Part shown: in pieces, positions 14,316 through 23,509 of the stretch
Layout of the letters: each line of letters opens with the position of its first letter
Position numbering within the stretch: position 1 is the stretch's first letter
DNA from: Eutreptiella sp. 'Long Island Sound 2002'
Lineage: Eukaryota > Euglenozoa > Euglenophyceae > Eutreptiales > Eutreptiaceae
Length of the DNA stretch: 64,000 nucleotides
Direction of reading: 5' to 3'
Assembly (NCBI GenBank): GCA_964036045.1
Contig: CAXIWF010000866.1
Coordinates: forward strand, 62,001 to 126,000
Notes under the pieces: model-generated
What the model was told of the DNA's origin: nothing
The model's input: only the letters and a program-made list of their open reading frames with translations
Database searches by the model: none
Program-made: the position numbers and the translations under genes

Positions 14316-15141
14316 GGAAAATTCTCGGAAAATTCTGGGGAAATTCTCGGAAAATTCTCGGAAAATTCTCGGGAAAATCTCGGAAAATTCTCGGAAAATT
14401 CTCGGAAAATTCTCAGAAAATTCTCGGAAAATTCTCGGAAAATTGGCAGAAAATTCTCGGAAAATTCTCCGAAAATTCTCGGAAAATTCTCGGAAAATTC
14501 TCGGAAAATTCTCGCAAAATTGACGGAAAATTCTCGGAAAATTCTCGGAAAATTCTCGGAAAATTCTCAGAAAATTCTCGGAAAATTCTCGGAAAATTCT
14601 CAGAAAATTCTCGGAAAATTCTCGGAAAATTCTCGGAAAATTCTCCGAAAATTCTCGGAGAAATTCTCGGAGAATTCTCGGAGAATTCTCGGAAAATTCT
14701 CGGAAAATTCTTGGAAAATTCTCGGAAAATTCTCGGAAAATTCTCGGGAAAATCTCGGAAAATTCTCGGAAAATTCTCGGAAAATTCTCAGAAAATTCTC
14801 GGAAAATTCTCGGAAAATTCTCGGAAAATTCTCGGAAAATTCTCGGAAAATTCTCGGAAAATTCTCGGAAAATTCTCAGAAAATTCTCGGAAAATTCTCG
14901 GAAAATTCTCAGAAAATTCTCGGAAAATTCTCGGAAAATTCTCGGAAAATTCTCGGAAAATTCTCGGAAAATTCTCGCAAAATTGACGGAAAATTCTCGG
15001 AAAATTCTCGGAAAATTCTCGGGAAATTCTCGGAAAATTCTCAGAAAATTCTCGGAAAATTCTCGGAAAATTCTCAGAAAATTCTCGGAAAATTCTCGGA
15101 AAATTCTCGGAAAATTCTCGGAAAATTCTCGGAAAATTCTC

Positions 15142-15420
15142 GGAGAAATTCTCGGAGAATTCTCGGAGAATTCTCGGAAAATTCTCGGAGAAATGCTCGG
15201 AGAAATTCTCGGAGAAAATCTCGGAGAAGTTCTCGGAGAAATTCTCGGAGAAAATCTCGGAGAAAATTCTCGGAGAAATTCTCGGAGAAATTCTCGGAGA
15301 ATTCTCGGAGAATTCTCGGAGAATTCTCGGATAAAAAAAAAAAAACGAGAATTCTCGGAATTGGGAAATTTTCTGAATTTCTCGGAAATTCTCGGAATTT
15401 TCGGAATTCTCGGAATTCTC
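15142..15420 (+). repeat. Module 4, full
   Basis: A13 at 15,333-15,345, the longest A run. It is module 3 repeated 1,103 bp downstream. Confidence 0.9.
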
Positions 15421-16963
15421 GGAAAATTCTCGGAAAATTCTCGGGAAATTCTCGGAAAATTCTCGGAAAATTCCCGGAAAATTCTTGGAAAATTCTCGGA
15501 AAATTCTCGGAAAATTCTCGGAAAATTCTCGGAAAATTCTCGGAAAATTCTCGGAAATTTCTCCGAAAATTCTCAGAAAATTCTCAATAAATTCTCGGAA
15601 AATTCTCGGAAAATTCTCGGAAAATTCACGGAAAATTCTCGGAAAATTCTCGAAAAATTCTCAGAAAATCGGCGGAAAATTTTCGGAAAATTCTCAGAAA
15701 ATTCTCGGAAAATTGACGGAAAATTCTCGGAAAATTCTCGGAAAATCCTTGGAAAATTCTCGGAAAAATCTCGGAAAATTCTCGGAAAATTCTCAGAAAA
15801 TTCTCGGAAAATTCTCGGAAAATTCTCGGAAAATTCTCGGAAAATTGACGGAAAATTCTCGGAAAATTCTCGGAAAATTCTCGGAAAATTCTCGGAGAAA
15901 TTCTCGGAGAATTCTCGGAGAATTCTCGGAAAATTCTCGGAAAATTCTCGGAAAATTCTCGGAAAATTCTCGGAAAATTCTCGGAAAAAATTCTCGGAAA
16001 ATTCTCGGAAAAATCTCGGAAAATTCTCGGAAAATTCTCGGAAAATTCTCGGAAAATTCTCAGAAAATTCTCAATAAATTCTCGGAAAATTCTCGGAAAA
16101 TTCTCGGAAAATTCACGGAAAATTCTCGGAAAATTCTCAGAAAATCGTCGGAAAATTCTCGGAAAATTCTCAGAAAATTCTCGGAAAAATCTCGGAAAAT
16201 TCTCGGAAAATTCTCGGAAAATTGACGGAAAATTCTCGGAAAATTCTCGGAAAATCCTTGGAAAATTCTCGGAAAAATCTCGGAAAATTCTCGGAAAATT
16301 CTCAGAAAATTCTCGGAAAATTCTCGGAAAATTCTCGGAAAATTCTCGGAAAATTCTCGGAAAATTCTCAGAAAATTCTCGGAAAATTCTCGGAAAATTC
16401 TCGGAAAATTCTCGGAAAATTCTCGGAAAATTCTCGGAAAATTGACGGAAAATTCTCGGAAAATTCTCGGAAATTCTCGGAAAATTCTCGGAAAATTCTC
16501 AGAAAATTCTCGGAAAATTCTCGGAAAATTCTCGGGAAAATCTCGGAAAATTCTCGGAAAATTCTCGGAAAATTCTCGGAGAAATTCTCGGGAAAATCTC
16601 GGAAAATTCTCGGAAAATTCTCGGAAAATTCTCAGAAAATTCTCGGAAAATTCTCGGAAAATTCTCAGAAAATTCTCGGAAAATTCTCGGAAAATTCTCG
16701 GAAAATTCTCGGAAAATTCTCGGAAAATTCTCGGAAAATTGACGGAAAATTCTCGGAAAATTCTCGGAAAATTCTCAGAAAATTCTCGGAAAATTCTCGG
16801 AAAATTCTCCGAAAATTCTCGGAAAATTCTCGGAAAATTCTCAGAAAATTCTCAATAAATTCTCGGAAAATTGTCGGAAAATTCTCGGAAAATTCACGGA
16901 AAATTCTCGGAAAATTCTCGGAAAATTATCAGAAAATCGTCGGAAAATTCTCGGAAAATTCTC

Positions 16964-17110
16964 GGAGAAATTCTCGGAGAAATTCTCGGAGAATTCTCGG
17001 AGAATTCTCGGAGAATTCTCGGATAAAAAAAAAAACGAGAATTCTCGGAATTGGGAAATATTCTGAATTTCTCGGAAATTCTCGGAATTTTCGGAATTCT
17101 CGGAATTCTC
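16964..17110 (+). repeat. Module 5, short
   Basis: Follows AGAAAATCGTC plus two monomers, as in module 2. A11 at 17,025-17,035, and GGGAAATATTCTG in place of the usual TTTTCTG form. Confidence 0.88.
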
Positions 17111-19104
17111 GGAAAATTCTCGGAAAATTCTCGGAAAATTCTCGGAAAATTCTCGGAAAATTCCCGGAAAATTCTCGGAAAATTCTCGTAAAATTCTCGG
17201 AAAATTCTCGGAAAATTCTCGGAAAATTCTCGGAAAATTCTCGGAAAATTCTCGGAAAATTCTCCGAAAATTCTCAGAAAATTCTCAATAAATTCTCGGA
17301 AAATTCTCGGAAAATTCTCGGAAAATTCACGGAAAATTCTCGGAAAATTCTCGGAAAATTCTCAGAAAATCGTCGGAAAATTCTCGGAAAATTCTCAGAA
17401 AATTCTCGGAAAAATCTCGGAAAATTCTCGGAAAATTCTCGGAAAATTGACGGAAAATTCTCGGAAAATTCTCGGAAAATTCTCGGAAAATTCTCGGAGA
17501 AATTCTCGGAGAATTCTCGGAGAATTCTCGGAAAATTCTCGGAAAATTCTCGGAAAATTCTCGGAAAATTCTCGGAAAATTCTCGGAAAATTCTCGGAAA
17601 ATTCTCGGAAAAATCTCGGAAAATTCTCGGAAAATTCTCGGAAAATTCTCGGAAAATTCTCAGAAAATTCTCAATAAATTCTCGGAAAATTCTCGGAAAA
17701 TTCTCGGAAAATTCACGGAAAATTCTCGGAAAATTGACGGAAAATTCTCGGAAAATTCTCGGAAAATTCTCGGAAAATTGACGGAAAATTCTCGGAAAAT
17801 TCTCGGAAAATTCTCGGAAAATTCTCAGAAAATTCTCGGAAAATTCTCGGAAAATTCTCAGAAAATTCTCGGAAAATTCTCCGAAAATTCTCGGAAAATT
17901 CTCGGAAAATTCTCGGAAAATTCTCGCAAAATTGACGGAAAATTCTCGGAAAATTCTCGGAAAATTCTCGGAAAATTCTCGGAAAATTCTCAGAAAATTC
18001 TCGGAAAATTCTCGGAAAATTCTCAGAAAATTCTCGGAAAATTCTCGGAAAATTCTCGGAAAATTCTCGGAAAATTCTCGGAGAAATTCTCGGAGAATTC
18101 TCGGAGAATTCTCGGAAAATTCTCGGAAAATTCTTGGAAAATTCTCGGAAAATTCTCGGAAAATTCTCGGGAAATTCTCGGAAAATTCTCGGAAAATTCT
18201 CGGAAAATTCTCAGAAAATTCTCGGAAAATTCTCGGAAAATTCTCGGAAAATTCTCGGAAAATTCTCGGAAAATTCTCGGAAAATTCTCGGAAAATTCTC
18301 AGAAAATTCTCGGAAAATTCTCGGAAAATTCTCAGAAAATTCTCGGAAAATTCTCGGAAAATTCTCGGAAAATTCTCGGAAAATTCTCGGAAAATTCTCG
18401 GAAAATTCTCGGAAAATTCTCGGAAAATTCTCGGAAAAATCTCGGAAAATTCTCGGAAAATTCTCGGAAAATTCTCGGAAAAATCTCGCAAAATTGACGG
18501 AAAATTCTCGGAAAATTCTCGGAAAATTCTCGGAAAATTCTCGGAAAATTCTCAGAAAATTCTCGGAAAATTCTCGGAAAATTCTCAGAAAATTCTCGGA
18601 AAATTCTCGGAAAATTCTCGGAAAATTCTCGGAAAATTCTCGGAGAAATTCTCGGAGAATTCTCGGAGAATTCTCGGAAAATTCTCGGAAAATTCTTGGA
18701 AAATTCTCGGAAAATTCTCGGAAAATTCTCGGGAAAATCTCGGAAAATTCTCGGAAAATTCTCGGAAAATTCTCAGAAAATTCTCGGAAAATTCTCGGAG
18801 AATTCTCGGAAAATTCTCGGAAAATTCTCGGAAAATTCTCGGAAAATTCTCGGAAAATTCTCAGAAAATTCTCGGAAAATTCTCGGAAAATTCTCAGAAA
18901 ATTCTCGGAAAATTCTCGGAAAATTCTCGGAAAATTCTCGCAAAATTGACGGAAAATTCTCGGAAAATTCTCGGAAATTTCTCGGGAAATTCTCGGAAAA
19001 TTCTCAGAAAATTCTCGGAAAATTCTCGGAAAATTCTCAGAAAATTCTCGGAAAATTCTCGGAAAATTCTCGGAAAATTCTCGGAAAATTCTCGGAAAAT
19101 TCTC

Positions 19105-19380
19105 GGAGAAATTCTCGGAGAATTCTCGGAGAATTCTCGGAAAATTCTCGGAGAAATGCTCGGAGAAATTCTCGGAGAAAATCTCGGAGAAGTTCTCGGA
19201 GAAATTCTCGGAGAAAATCTCGGAGAAAATTCTCGGAGAAATTCTCGGAGAAATTCTCGGAGAATTCTCGGAGAATTCTCGGAGAATTCTCGGATAAAAA
19301 AAAAAAGAGAATTCTCGGAATTGGGAAATTTTCTGAATTTCTCGGAAATTCTCGGAATTTTCGGAATTCTCGGAATTCTC
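19105..19380 (+). repeat. Module 6, full
   Basis: Last copy before the retrotransposon. The C after the A11 run (19,296-19,306) is missing. Confidence 0.9.
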
Positions 19381-20793
19381 GGAAAATTCTCGGAAAATTC
19401 TCGGGAAATTCTCGGAAAATTCTCGGAAAATTCCCGGAAAATTCTTGGAAAATTCTCGGAAAATACTCGGAAAATTCTCGGAAAATTCTCGGAAAATTCT
19501 CGGAAATTTCTCCGAAAATTCTCAGAAAATTCTCAATAAATTCTCGGAAAATTCTCGGAAAATTCTCGGAAAATTCACGGAAAATTCTCGGAAAATTCTG
19601 GGAAAATTCTCAGAAAATCGTCGGAAAATTGTCGGAAAATTCTCAGAAAATTCTCGGAAAAATCTCGGAAAATTCTCGGAAAATTCTCGGAAAATTGACG
19701 GAAAATTCTCGGAAAATTCTCGGAAAATTCTCGGAAAATTCTCGGAGAAATTCTCGGAGAATTCTCGGAGAATTCTCGGAAAATTCTCGGAAAATTCTCG
19801 GAAAATTCTCGGAAAATTCTCGGAAAATTCTCGGAAAAAATTCTCGGAAAATTCTCGGAAAAATCTCGGAAAATTCTCGGAAAATTCTCGGAAAATTCTC
19901 GGAAAATTCTCAGAAAATTCTCAATAAATTCTCGGAAAATTCTCGGAAAATTCTCGGAAAATTCACGGAAAATTCTCGGAAAATTCTCAGAAAATCGTCG
20001 GAAAATTCTCGGAAAATTCTCAGAAAATTCTCGGAAAAATCTCGGAAAATTCTCGGAAAATTCTCGGAAAATTGACGGAAAATTCTCGGAAAATTCTCGG
20101 AAAATTCTTGGAAAATTCTCGGAAAAATCTCGGAAAATTCTCGGAAAATTCTCAGAAAATTCTCGGAAAATTCTCGGAAAATTCTCGGAAAATTCTCGGA
20201 AAATTCTCGGAAAATTCTCGGAAAATTCTCGGAAAATTCTCGGAAAATTCTCAGAAAATTCTCGGAAAATTCTTGGAAAATTCTCGGAAAATTCTCGGAA
20301 AATTCTCGGAAAATTCTCGAAAAATTCTCGGAAAATTCTCGGAAAATTCTCGGAAAATTCTCGGAAAATTCTCGGAAAATTCACGGAAAATTCTCGGAAA
20401 ATTGACGGAAAATTCTCGGAAAATTCTCGGAACATTCTCGGAAAATTGACGGAAAATTCTCGGAAAATTCTCGGAAAATTCTCGGAAAATTCTCGGAAAA
20501 TTCTCCGAAAATTCTCGGAAAATTCTCGGGAAAATCTCGGAAAATTCTCGGAAAATTCTCGGAAAATTCTCAGAAACTTCTCGGAAAATTCTCGGAAAAT
20601 TCTCGGAAAATTCCCGGAAAATTCTCGGAAAATTCTCGGAAAATTCTCGGAAAATTCTCGGAAAATTCTCGGAAAATTCTCGGGAAAATCTCGGAAAATT
20701 CTCGGAAAATTCTCAGAAAATTCTCGGAAAATTCTCGGAAAATTCTCAGAAAATTCTCGGAAAATTCTCGGAAAATTCTCGGAAAATTCTCGG

Positions 20794-20912
20794 AAAATCT
20801 TAGCTCAGCCGTGCCTGAGCTTTGGTTTTGCTCGTCGGGTGGTGTGTGTGTGCGCATGCGTGTGTGCAGTGAGCCTCTGTACTTGTAGAGCATTTTTGCT
20901 TGTTGCCAGCAG
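20794..20912 (+). repeat. Split direct repeat A, copy A1 (left end)
   Basis: 119 bp from AAAATCTTAG to GCCAGCAG, repeated base for base at 25,665-25,783 (offset 4,871). It forms the left terminus. The first five bases, AAAAT, are shared with the satellite and with the B repeat end. It contains a short hairpin near the end and a 27-nt alternating purine-pyrimidine tract (20,842-20,868). Confidence 0.95.
20802..20821 (+). other. Terminal hairpin with tRNA D-arm/A-box-like sequence (A1)
   Basis: AGCTCAG and CTGAGCT are 7-bp inverted arms around a 6-nt loop, eight bases inside the left end. Read from 20,801, TAGCTCAGCCGT matches the Pol III A-box consensus TRGCNNAGYNGG at 11 of 12 positions. It could be a recombinase-binding arm, a Pol III signal or a chance match. 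No convincing B box was found. The copy in A2 is at 25,673-25,692. Confidence 0.4.
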
Positions 20913-20974
20913 ACCATAGGTGGTCACACGTAGAGCCTGCTCCGTGACACTTTGGAACGACCCGGTCTGTGAAT
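20913..20974 (+). other. 5' leader between A1 and Gag
   Basis: 62 bp with no repeat and no ORF. It ends at the ATG of the Gag-like ORF. No TATA box or other promoter motif was recognised, so the promoter is presumably in A1 or upstream. Confidence 0.5.
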
Positions 20975-22024
20975 ATGTCAGTTGACGATTTTGCCGTCTT
21001 CGCGAAGGGAACAATTTGTTCCCAGTTCATTGATAGCGTTCCCATGCTGGAGATAGCCAGGGCTGCCTCGCAGGTGGAGATGAAGCTGTCGGTGCTGCTG
21101 GAACGCAGGTCAGAGTGGGAGGCTAGTTTCGTCGCCAAGTACGGAATCGAGTTGGGGGAGGTGGGGCTGGTGAAGATGATCGCCTCGTATTGCGTCATGG
21201 CCCAGTGCGACCTGGATGTGGCGTCGCTGGGCTTTGTCAAGGTGGAGGTACCACCCCAACAGCCGCAGACGGTGTCGCCAGAGCTTCTGGAGCTCAAGCA
21301 GTTGGTTCAGGGACAGGCCCTTGTGATGGAGGGCCTGCGCAAGCAGTTGGAGGCGGTCAGTGCCAAGGCCGAGGCGGAGTCCAAGAGGAAAATGGCGAAG
21401 GTCCCGCCGCTGTGTAAAGCGGAAATCGTGAAGGTGAGGGAGTTGGATTCTAAGCCCCAGTGGATCTTCGCCAGCCTTCTCGCGCTGTCCACCTTGTTGT
21501 GGCGCAGGGAGGTGCCCCAACACGAATACGTCTCCAAGTACAAGGACAAGGAAAAGTTCACGGACGCCATCCTGGACGAGCTGGCGCCGGTGGTGGACGC
21601 GGACTCCGCGGACACGGAAGTGTGGCAGCTGGAGTCCATGGATGATGACGAACTTACGCGCCTTCGGAGTTTTGTCCAGGCGGTCTGGACGTTCACGGTG
21701 ACTAGCCTGTCGGCATACAGGGGCAAGAAGGGCTTGGACCCCGGACCGGTCGGTGAGGGGTCGGACGCGGCCGAGGATGCGTCCGATGTGCCTGTGCTGT
21801 CCGCTGGTTGTACGGGAGCGGCGGAGGAGGAGGTGGTGGGGCGGCGGCTGCAAGCCATGAAGGGTAAGTTCCGCGTTGAGGGGGGCCGCCGCCTGTACAC
21901 CGCCAAGCCGGGTGCCGAGCCGATGGACGTCACCAATGCCCCGGTGACAGCGTGTCGGGCATGCAAGAACGCTGGGAGGGGAGTGAAACGGCATTGGTTT
22001 CACGAGTGCCCCGGCTTTGACTGA
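20975..22024 (+). CDS. Gag-like protein of the retrotransposon
   Basis: Predicted 349-aa protein starting at ATG 20,975; an in-frame GTG two codons upstream was rejected as a start. Gag of such elements packages RNA into particles where cDNA is made. The N-terminal half is hydrophobic-helical. Residues of about 95-145 are Glu/Lys/Leu-rich and look like a coiled coil. An acidic, low-complexity stretch follows. The C-terminus has a Cys/His cluster, C327-x2-C330-x9-H340-x4-C345, with an extra His at 343. This resembles a retroviral zinc knuckle (CX2CX4HX4C) with a longer first loop. Family assignment rests on position and this cluster, because the rest of the sequence is not recognisable. The stop is TGA, followed in the same frame by the recombinase, so readthrough would give a Gag-YR fusion. 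The stop also overlaps an ATG (TGATG) in another frame that opens only 87 codons. Confidence 0.75.
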   Translation: MSVDDFAVFAKGTICSQFIDSVPMLEIARAASQVEMKLSVLLERRSEWEASFVAKYGIELGEVGLVKMIASYCVMAQCDLDVASLGFVKVEVPPQQPQTVSPELLELKQLVQGQALVMEGLRKQLEAVSAKAEAESKRKMAKVPPLCKAEIVKVRELDSKPQWIFASLLALSTLLWRREVPQHEYVSKYKDKEKFTDAILDELAPVVDADSADTEVWQLESMDDDELTRLRSFVQAVWTFTVTSLSAYRGKKGLDPGPVGEGSDAAEDASDVPVLSAGCTGAAEEEVVGRRLQAMKGKFRVEGGRRLYTAKPGAEPMDVTNAPVTACRACKNAGRGVKRHWFHECPGFD

Positions 22025-23509
22025 TGGGGAAGCTGCCCCATCCGGCCCATCCCTCCCGAGCCCCGGGGGGCCTTGGTGGTTCTCGGACTGTCGGACTTCC
22101 GGGATGGCGAGGACGTGGTCTGGCGCCTGGTGTGGGCAGCGTGGAGACGGATATGGAAGGAGGATGCGATCACCTCCGTGGACGCCCTGCAGGCATCCTC
22201 CTGGGCAAAAAGCACCATGGGTACGTATTGTACCCACTTCCGCAAGATGGCCCTCTGGGTGGGCTACACGCCCACATCCGAGCTTGAACGAGCGGCGTGC
22301 CGCTACATTTTCCAGTTATGGGGACTGGGGTACTCGGGAAGCTCCCTCAAGGTCGCAGTGTCGGCGTTCCGGGCGCTGGAGGACATGGGATGGCTGCCCG
22401 CGTTCGTCAGTCGCCGGGTCTGGCGCTGTGCCAAGTGGGCGCCCACGGAGCCGGCCCTACGGCCCTACGCAGGTTTATGCGACCTCCGCAACTTCGCGCT
22501 GGCTTGCACGGAGCGACCGCAATGGACCGTCTATGGGATGGCAGTCCTGGCATTCACCTGCCTTCTGCGGGTGGGTGAGGCCGCGCCCCTCCGTCGGGGG
22601 GGATCCCGGTGTCGGGGATTGGCGTTCCGCACGGTCAAGGTGGCGCCGCGCATCGTGCGCAGGCGACTCGGGAAGTATGCCCAAGAGTGGCTGGGCTGGC
22701 TCGATGCCACGGGGGCCACGTCTGCTGTCGTCGGAGCGCAATTCTGTCCGCAGGGACCAGCTTTCATGCAGTCGGTCATGGCTGCCGCGTTGGGGGGCAG
22801 CGACAACCCCCACGCCAGGTGGCACGCATGGAGGCGAGGGGGCTCCGCGGCCCTGCGATGGTTGGGGCTGCCCATCAAGTGGCTGGCTTGGTGGGGGCGG
22901 TGGCTTTCGGAGACGGTGGCAGTCCACTACGCCGACGCGCCCGACGACTTCGTCGTCACGACCGAGGCTGTCCTCCCCTGGCCCCCTGACAACCATGCAG
23001 GGGAGTTCGTTTGGCGCGCCGTGTCCCTCCGGGACGTTTTCCCGAAGGAGCTCCTGGAGCTCTGTGCCCCTGATGCCGATGAGCCCCCACAATGGGGAGG
23101 TGACGGGGATGGGTCGGCAGGAGGTCGGGGCGGATCGTGCCCTGGGGAGTCCGCGAGTCCTGCCGCTGCGGGAGCTGCTGGGAGGGAGGACCGGGCTGGC
23201 GCACGTGACCCGGGGGCCCCTCCGGCCCTTACGGCTGTTGAGGGGTCCTCAGGACGCGGGCGCCGGCCGCGGGGAGACGGGGGGGGGGAAGTCATTGATG
23301 TGGATGCAGACCCCCCACCTGCCTCCGCAGCAGGCTCCTCCATCAGGCGGCTGCGCATCGCGGCCCGCAGGACGGGTGAGGTCGCGTCCGTCTTGGGCAA
23401 GCGGAAGGCCGCGGGCCCGGCCAGGATTGTGGGTGCGGCTGCCCGAACGGCAATTTCCCGTCGCGTCGGAGCTGGGTCAGTGGGTGCGGGAGCGCCTTCG
23501 GACCGGTGA
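22025..23509 (+). CDS. Tyrosine recombinase (integrase of the retrotransposon)
   Basis: Open frame of 494 codons directly after the Gag TGA and in the same frame; positions below count from 22,025. Tyrosine recombinases of DIRS-type elements insert a circular cDNA without target duplication. An N-terminal SAM-like core-binding region is apparent (about residues 45-115). Catalytic residues fit the family: Arg182 in CLLRVGE (22,568), His267-x2-Arg270 in HAWRRGG (22,823), Trp293 in GRW (22,901) and nucleophile Tyr302 in VHYAD (22,928). After the catalytic domain comes a Gly/Ala/Pro/Arg-rich tail of about 150 residues with EVIDVDAD, like a SUMO-interacting motif, and a basic LGKRK patch. The first in-frame ATG is 22,217, which would cut into the core-binding helix. 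That favours expression as a Gag fusion by TGA readthrough, although a non-AUG start is possible. Unusually, the gene precedes RT. It ends inside the RT reading frame. Confidence 0.87.
   Translation, partial: WGSCPIRPIPPEPRGALVVLGLSDFRDGEDVVWRLVWAAWRRIWKEDAITSVDALQASSWAKSTMGTYCTHFRKMALWVGYTPTSELERAACRYIFQLWGLGYSGSSLKVAVSAFRALEDMGWLPAFVSRRVWRCAKWAPTEPALRPYAGLCDLRNFALACTERPQWTVYGMAVLAFTCLLRVGEAAPLRRGGSRCRGLAFRTVKVAPRIVRRRLGKYAQEWLGWLDATGATSAVVGAQFCPQGPAFMQSVMAAALGGSDNPHARWHAWRRGGSAALRWLGLPIKWLAWWGRWLSETVAVHYADAPDDFVVTTEAVLPWPPDNHAGEFVWRAVSLRDVFPKELLELCAPDADEPPQWGGDGDGSAGGRGGSCPGESASPAAAGAAGREDRAGARDPGAPPALTAVEGSSGRGRRPRGDGGGEVIDVDADPPPASAAGSSIRRLRIAARRTGEVASVLGKRKAAGPARIVGAAARTAISRRVGAGSVGAGAPSDR
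23279..23288 (+). other. G10 run in the YR/RT overlap
   Basis: Ten G residues ten bases before the RT-frame ATG. Losing one G, or gaining two, would fuse the recombinase frame to the RT frame. It is therefore a candidate slippage site, or a place where an assembly error would hide a single continuous ORF. Confidence 0.5.

Larger units (their letters stand above)
13400..15430 (+). repeat. Tandem higher-order repeat, period 1,103 bp
   Basis: Two units, each ending in a full A-tract module (14,039 and 15,142), with matching GCAAAATTGAC and GGGAAATTCTC variants. A related unit recurs near 18.5-19.4 kb: its GCAAAATTGAC-to-module distance is the same. Confidence 0.8.
1..20793. repeat. 11-bp satellite array, left block
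   Basis: Continuous head-to-tail array of the 11-mer GGAAAATTCTC, all in one orientation, with no gene. Recurrent variants are GGAAAATTGAC (often two copies exactly four monomers apart), GGAAAATTCAC, AGAAAATCGTC, AATAAATTCTC, GGGAAAATCTC, GGAAAAATCTC, GGAAATTTCTC and the CpG-loss forms CTCAG and CTTGG. Rare 10- and 12-mers shift the register. Six copies of the A-tract/palindrome module lie inside (listed separately). The array is stop-free in all six frames except where TTGAC, AATAAA or GGATAA variants occur, so its long open frames are not evidence of protein. The block ends in AAAAT at the retrotransposon. Confidence 0.98.

Noticed and set aside
1-20793. CRISPR array.
   Set aside because: There are no spacers between repeats. 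Monomers are contiguous 11-mers, and no cas genes are present.
20800-20830. Possible dinoflagellate spliced-leader relic at the start of the A repeat.
   Set aside because: Only scattered similarity. The match needs several gaps, and the same sequence is internal in A2, so it is part of the element repeat.
20801-20870. tRNA gene at the left end of the element.
   Set aside because: Only the D-arm-like part fits. No anticodon arm, T arm or B box at workable spacing.
21110-22237. Minus-strand open frame of 375 codons inside the retrotransposon, with others near 22,475, 22,927 and 24,019.
   Set aside because: These are antisense shadows of GC-rich coding DNA. No recognisable domain, and they overlap Gag, recombinase or RT motifs on the plus strand.
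22024-22287. 87-codon ORF whose ATG overlaps the Gag stop (TGATG).
   Set aside because: Stop-start overlaps can couple translation, but this frame ends after 87 codons within the recombinase and shows no known domain.
22017-23297. Upstream extension of the RT reading frame, giving 1,159 codons in all.
   Set aside because: It overlies the tyrosine recombinase, whose catalytic residues are clear in the other frame. The extension is low-complexity Arg/Pro/Gly/Ser and has no domain.
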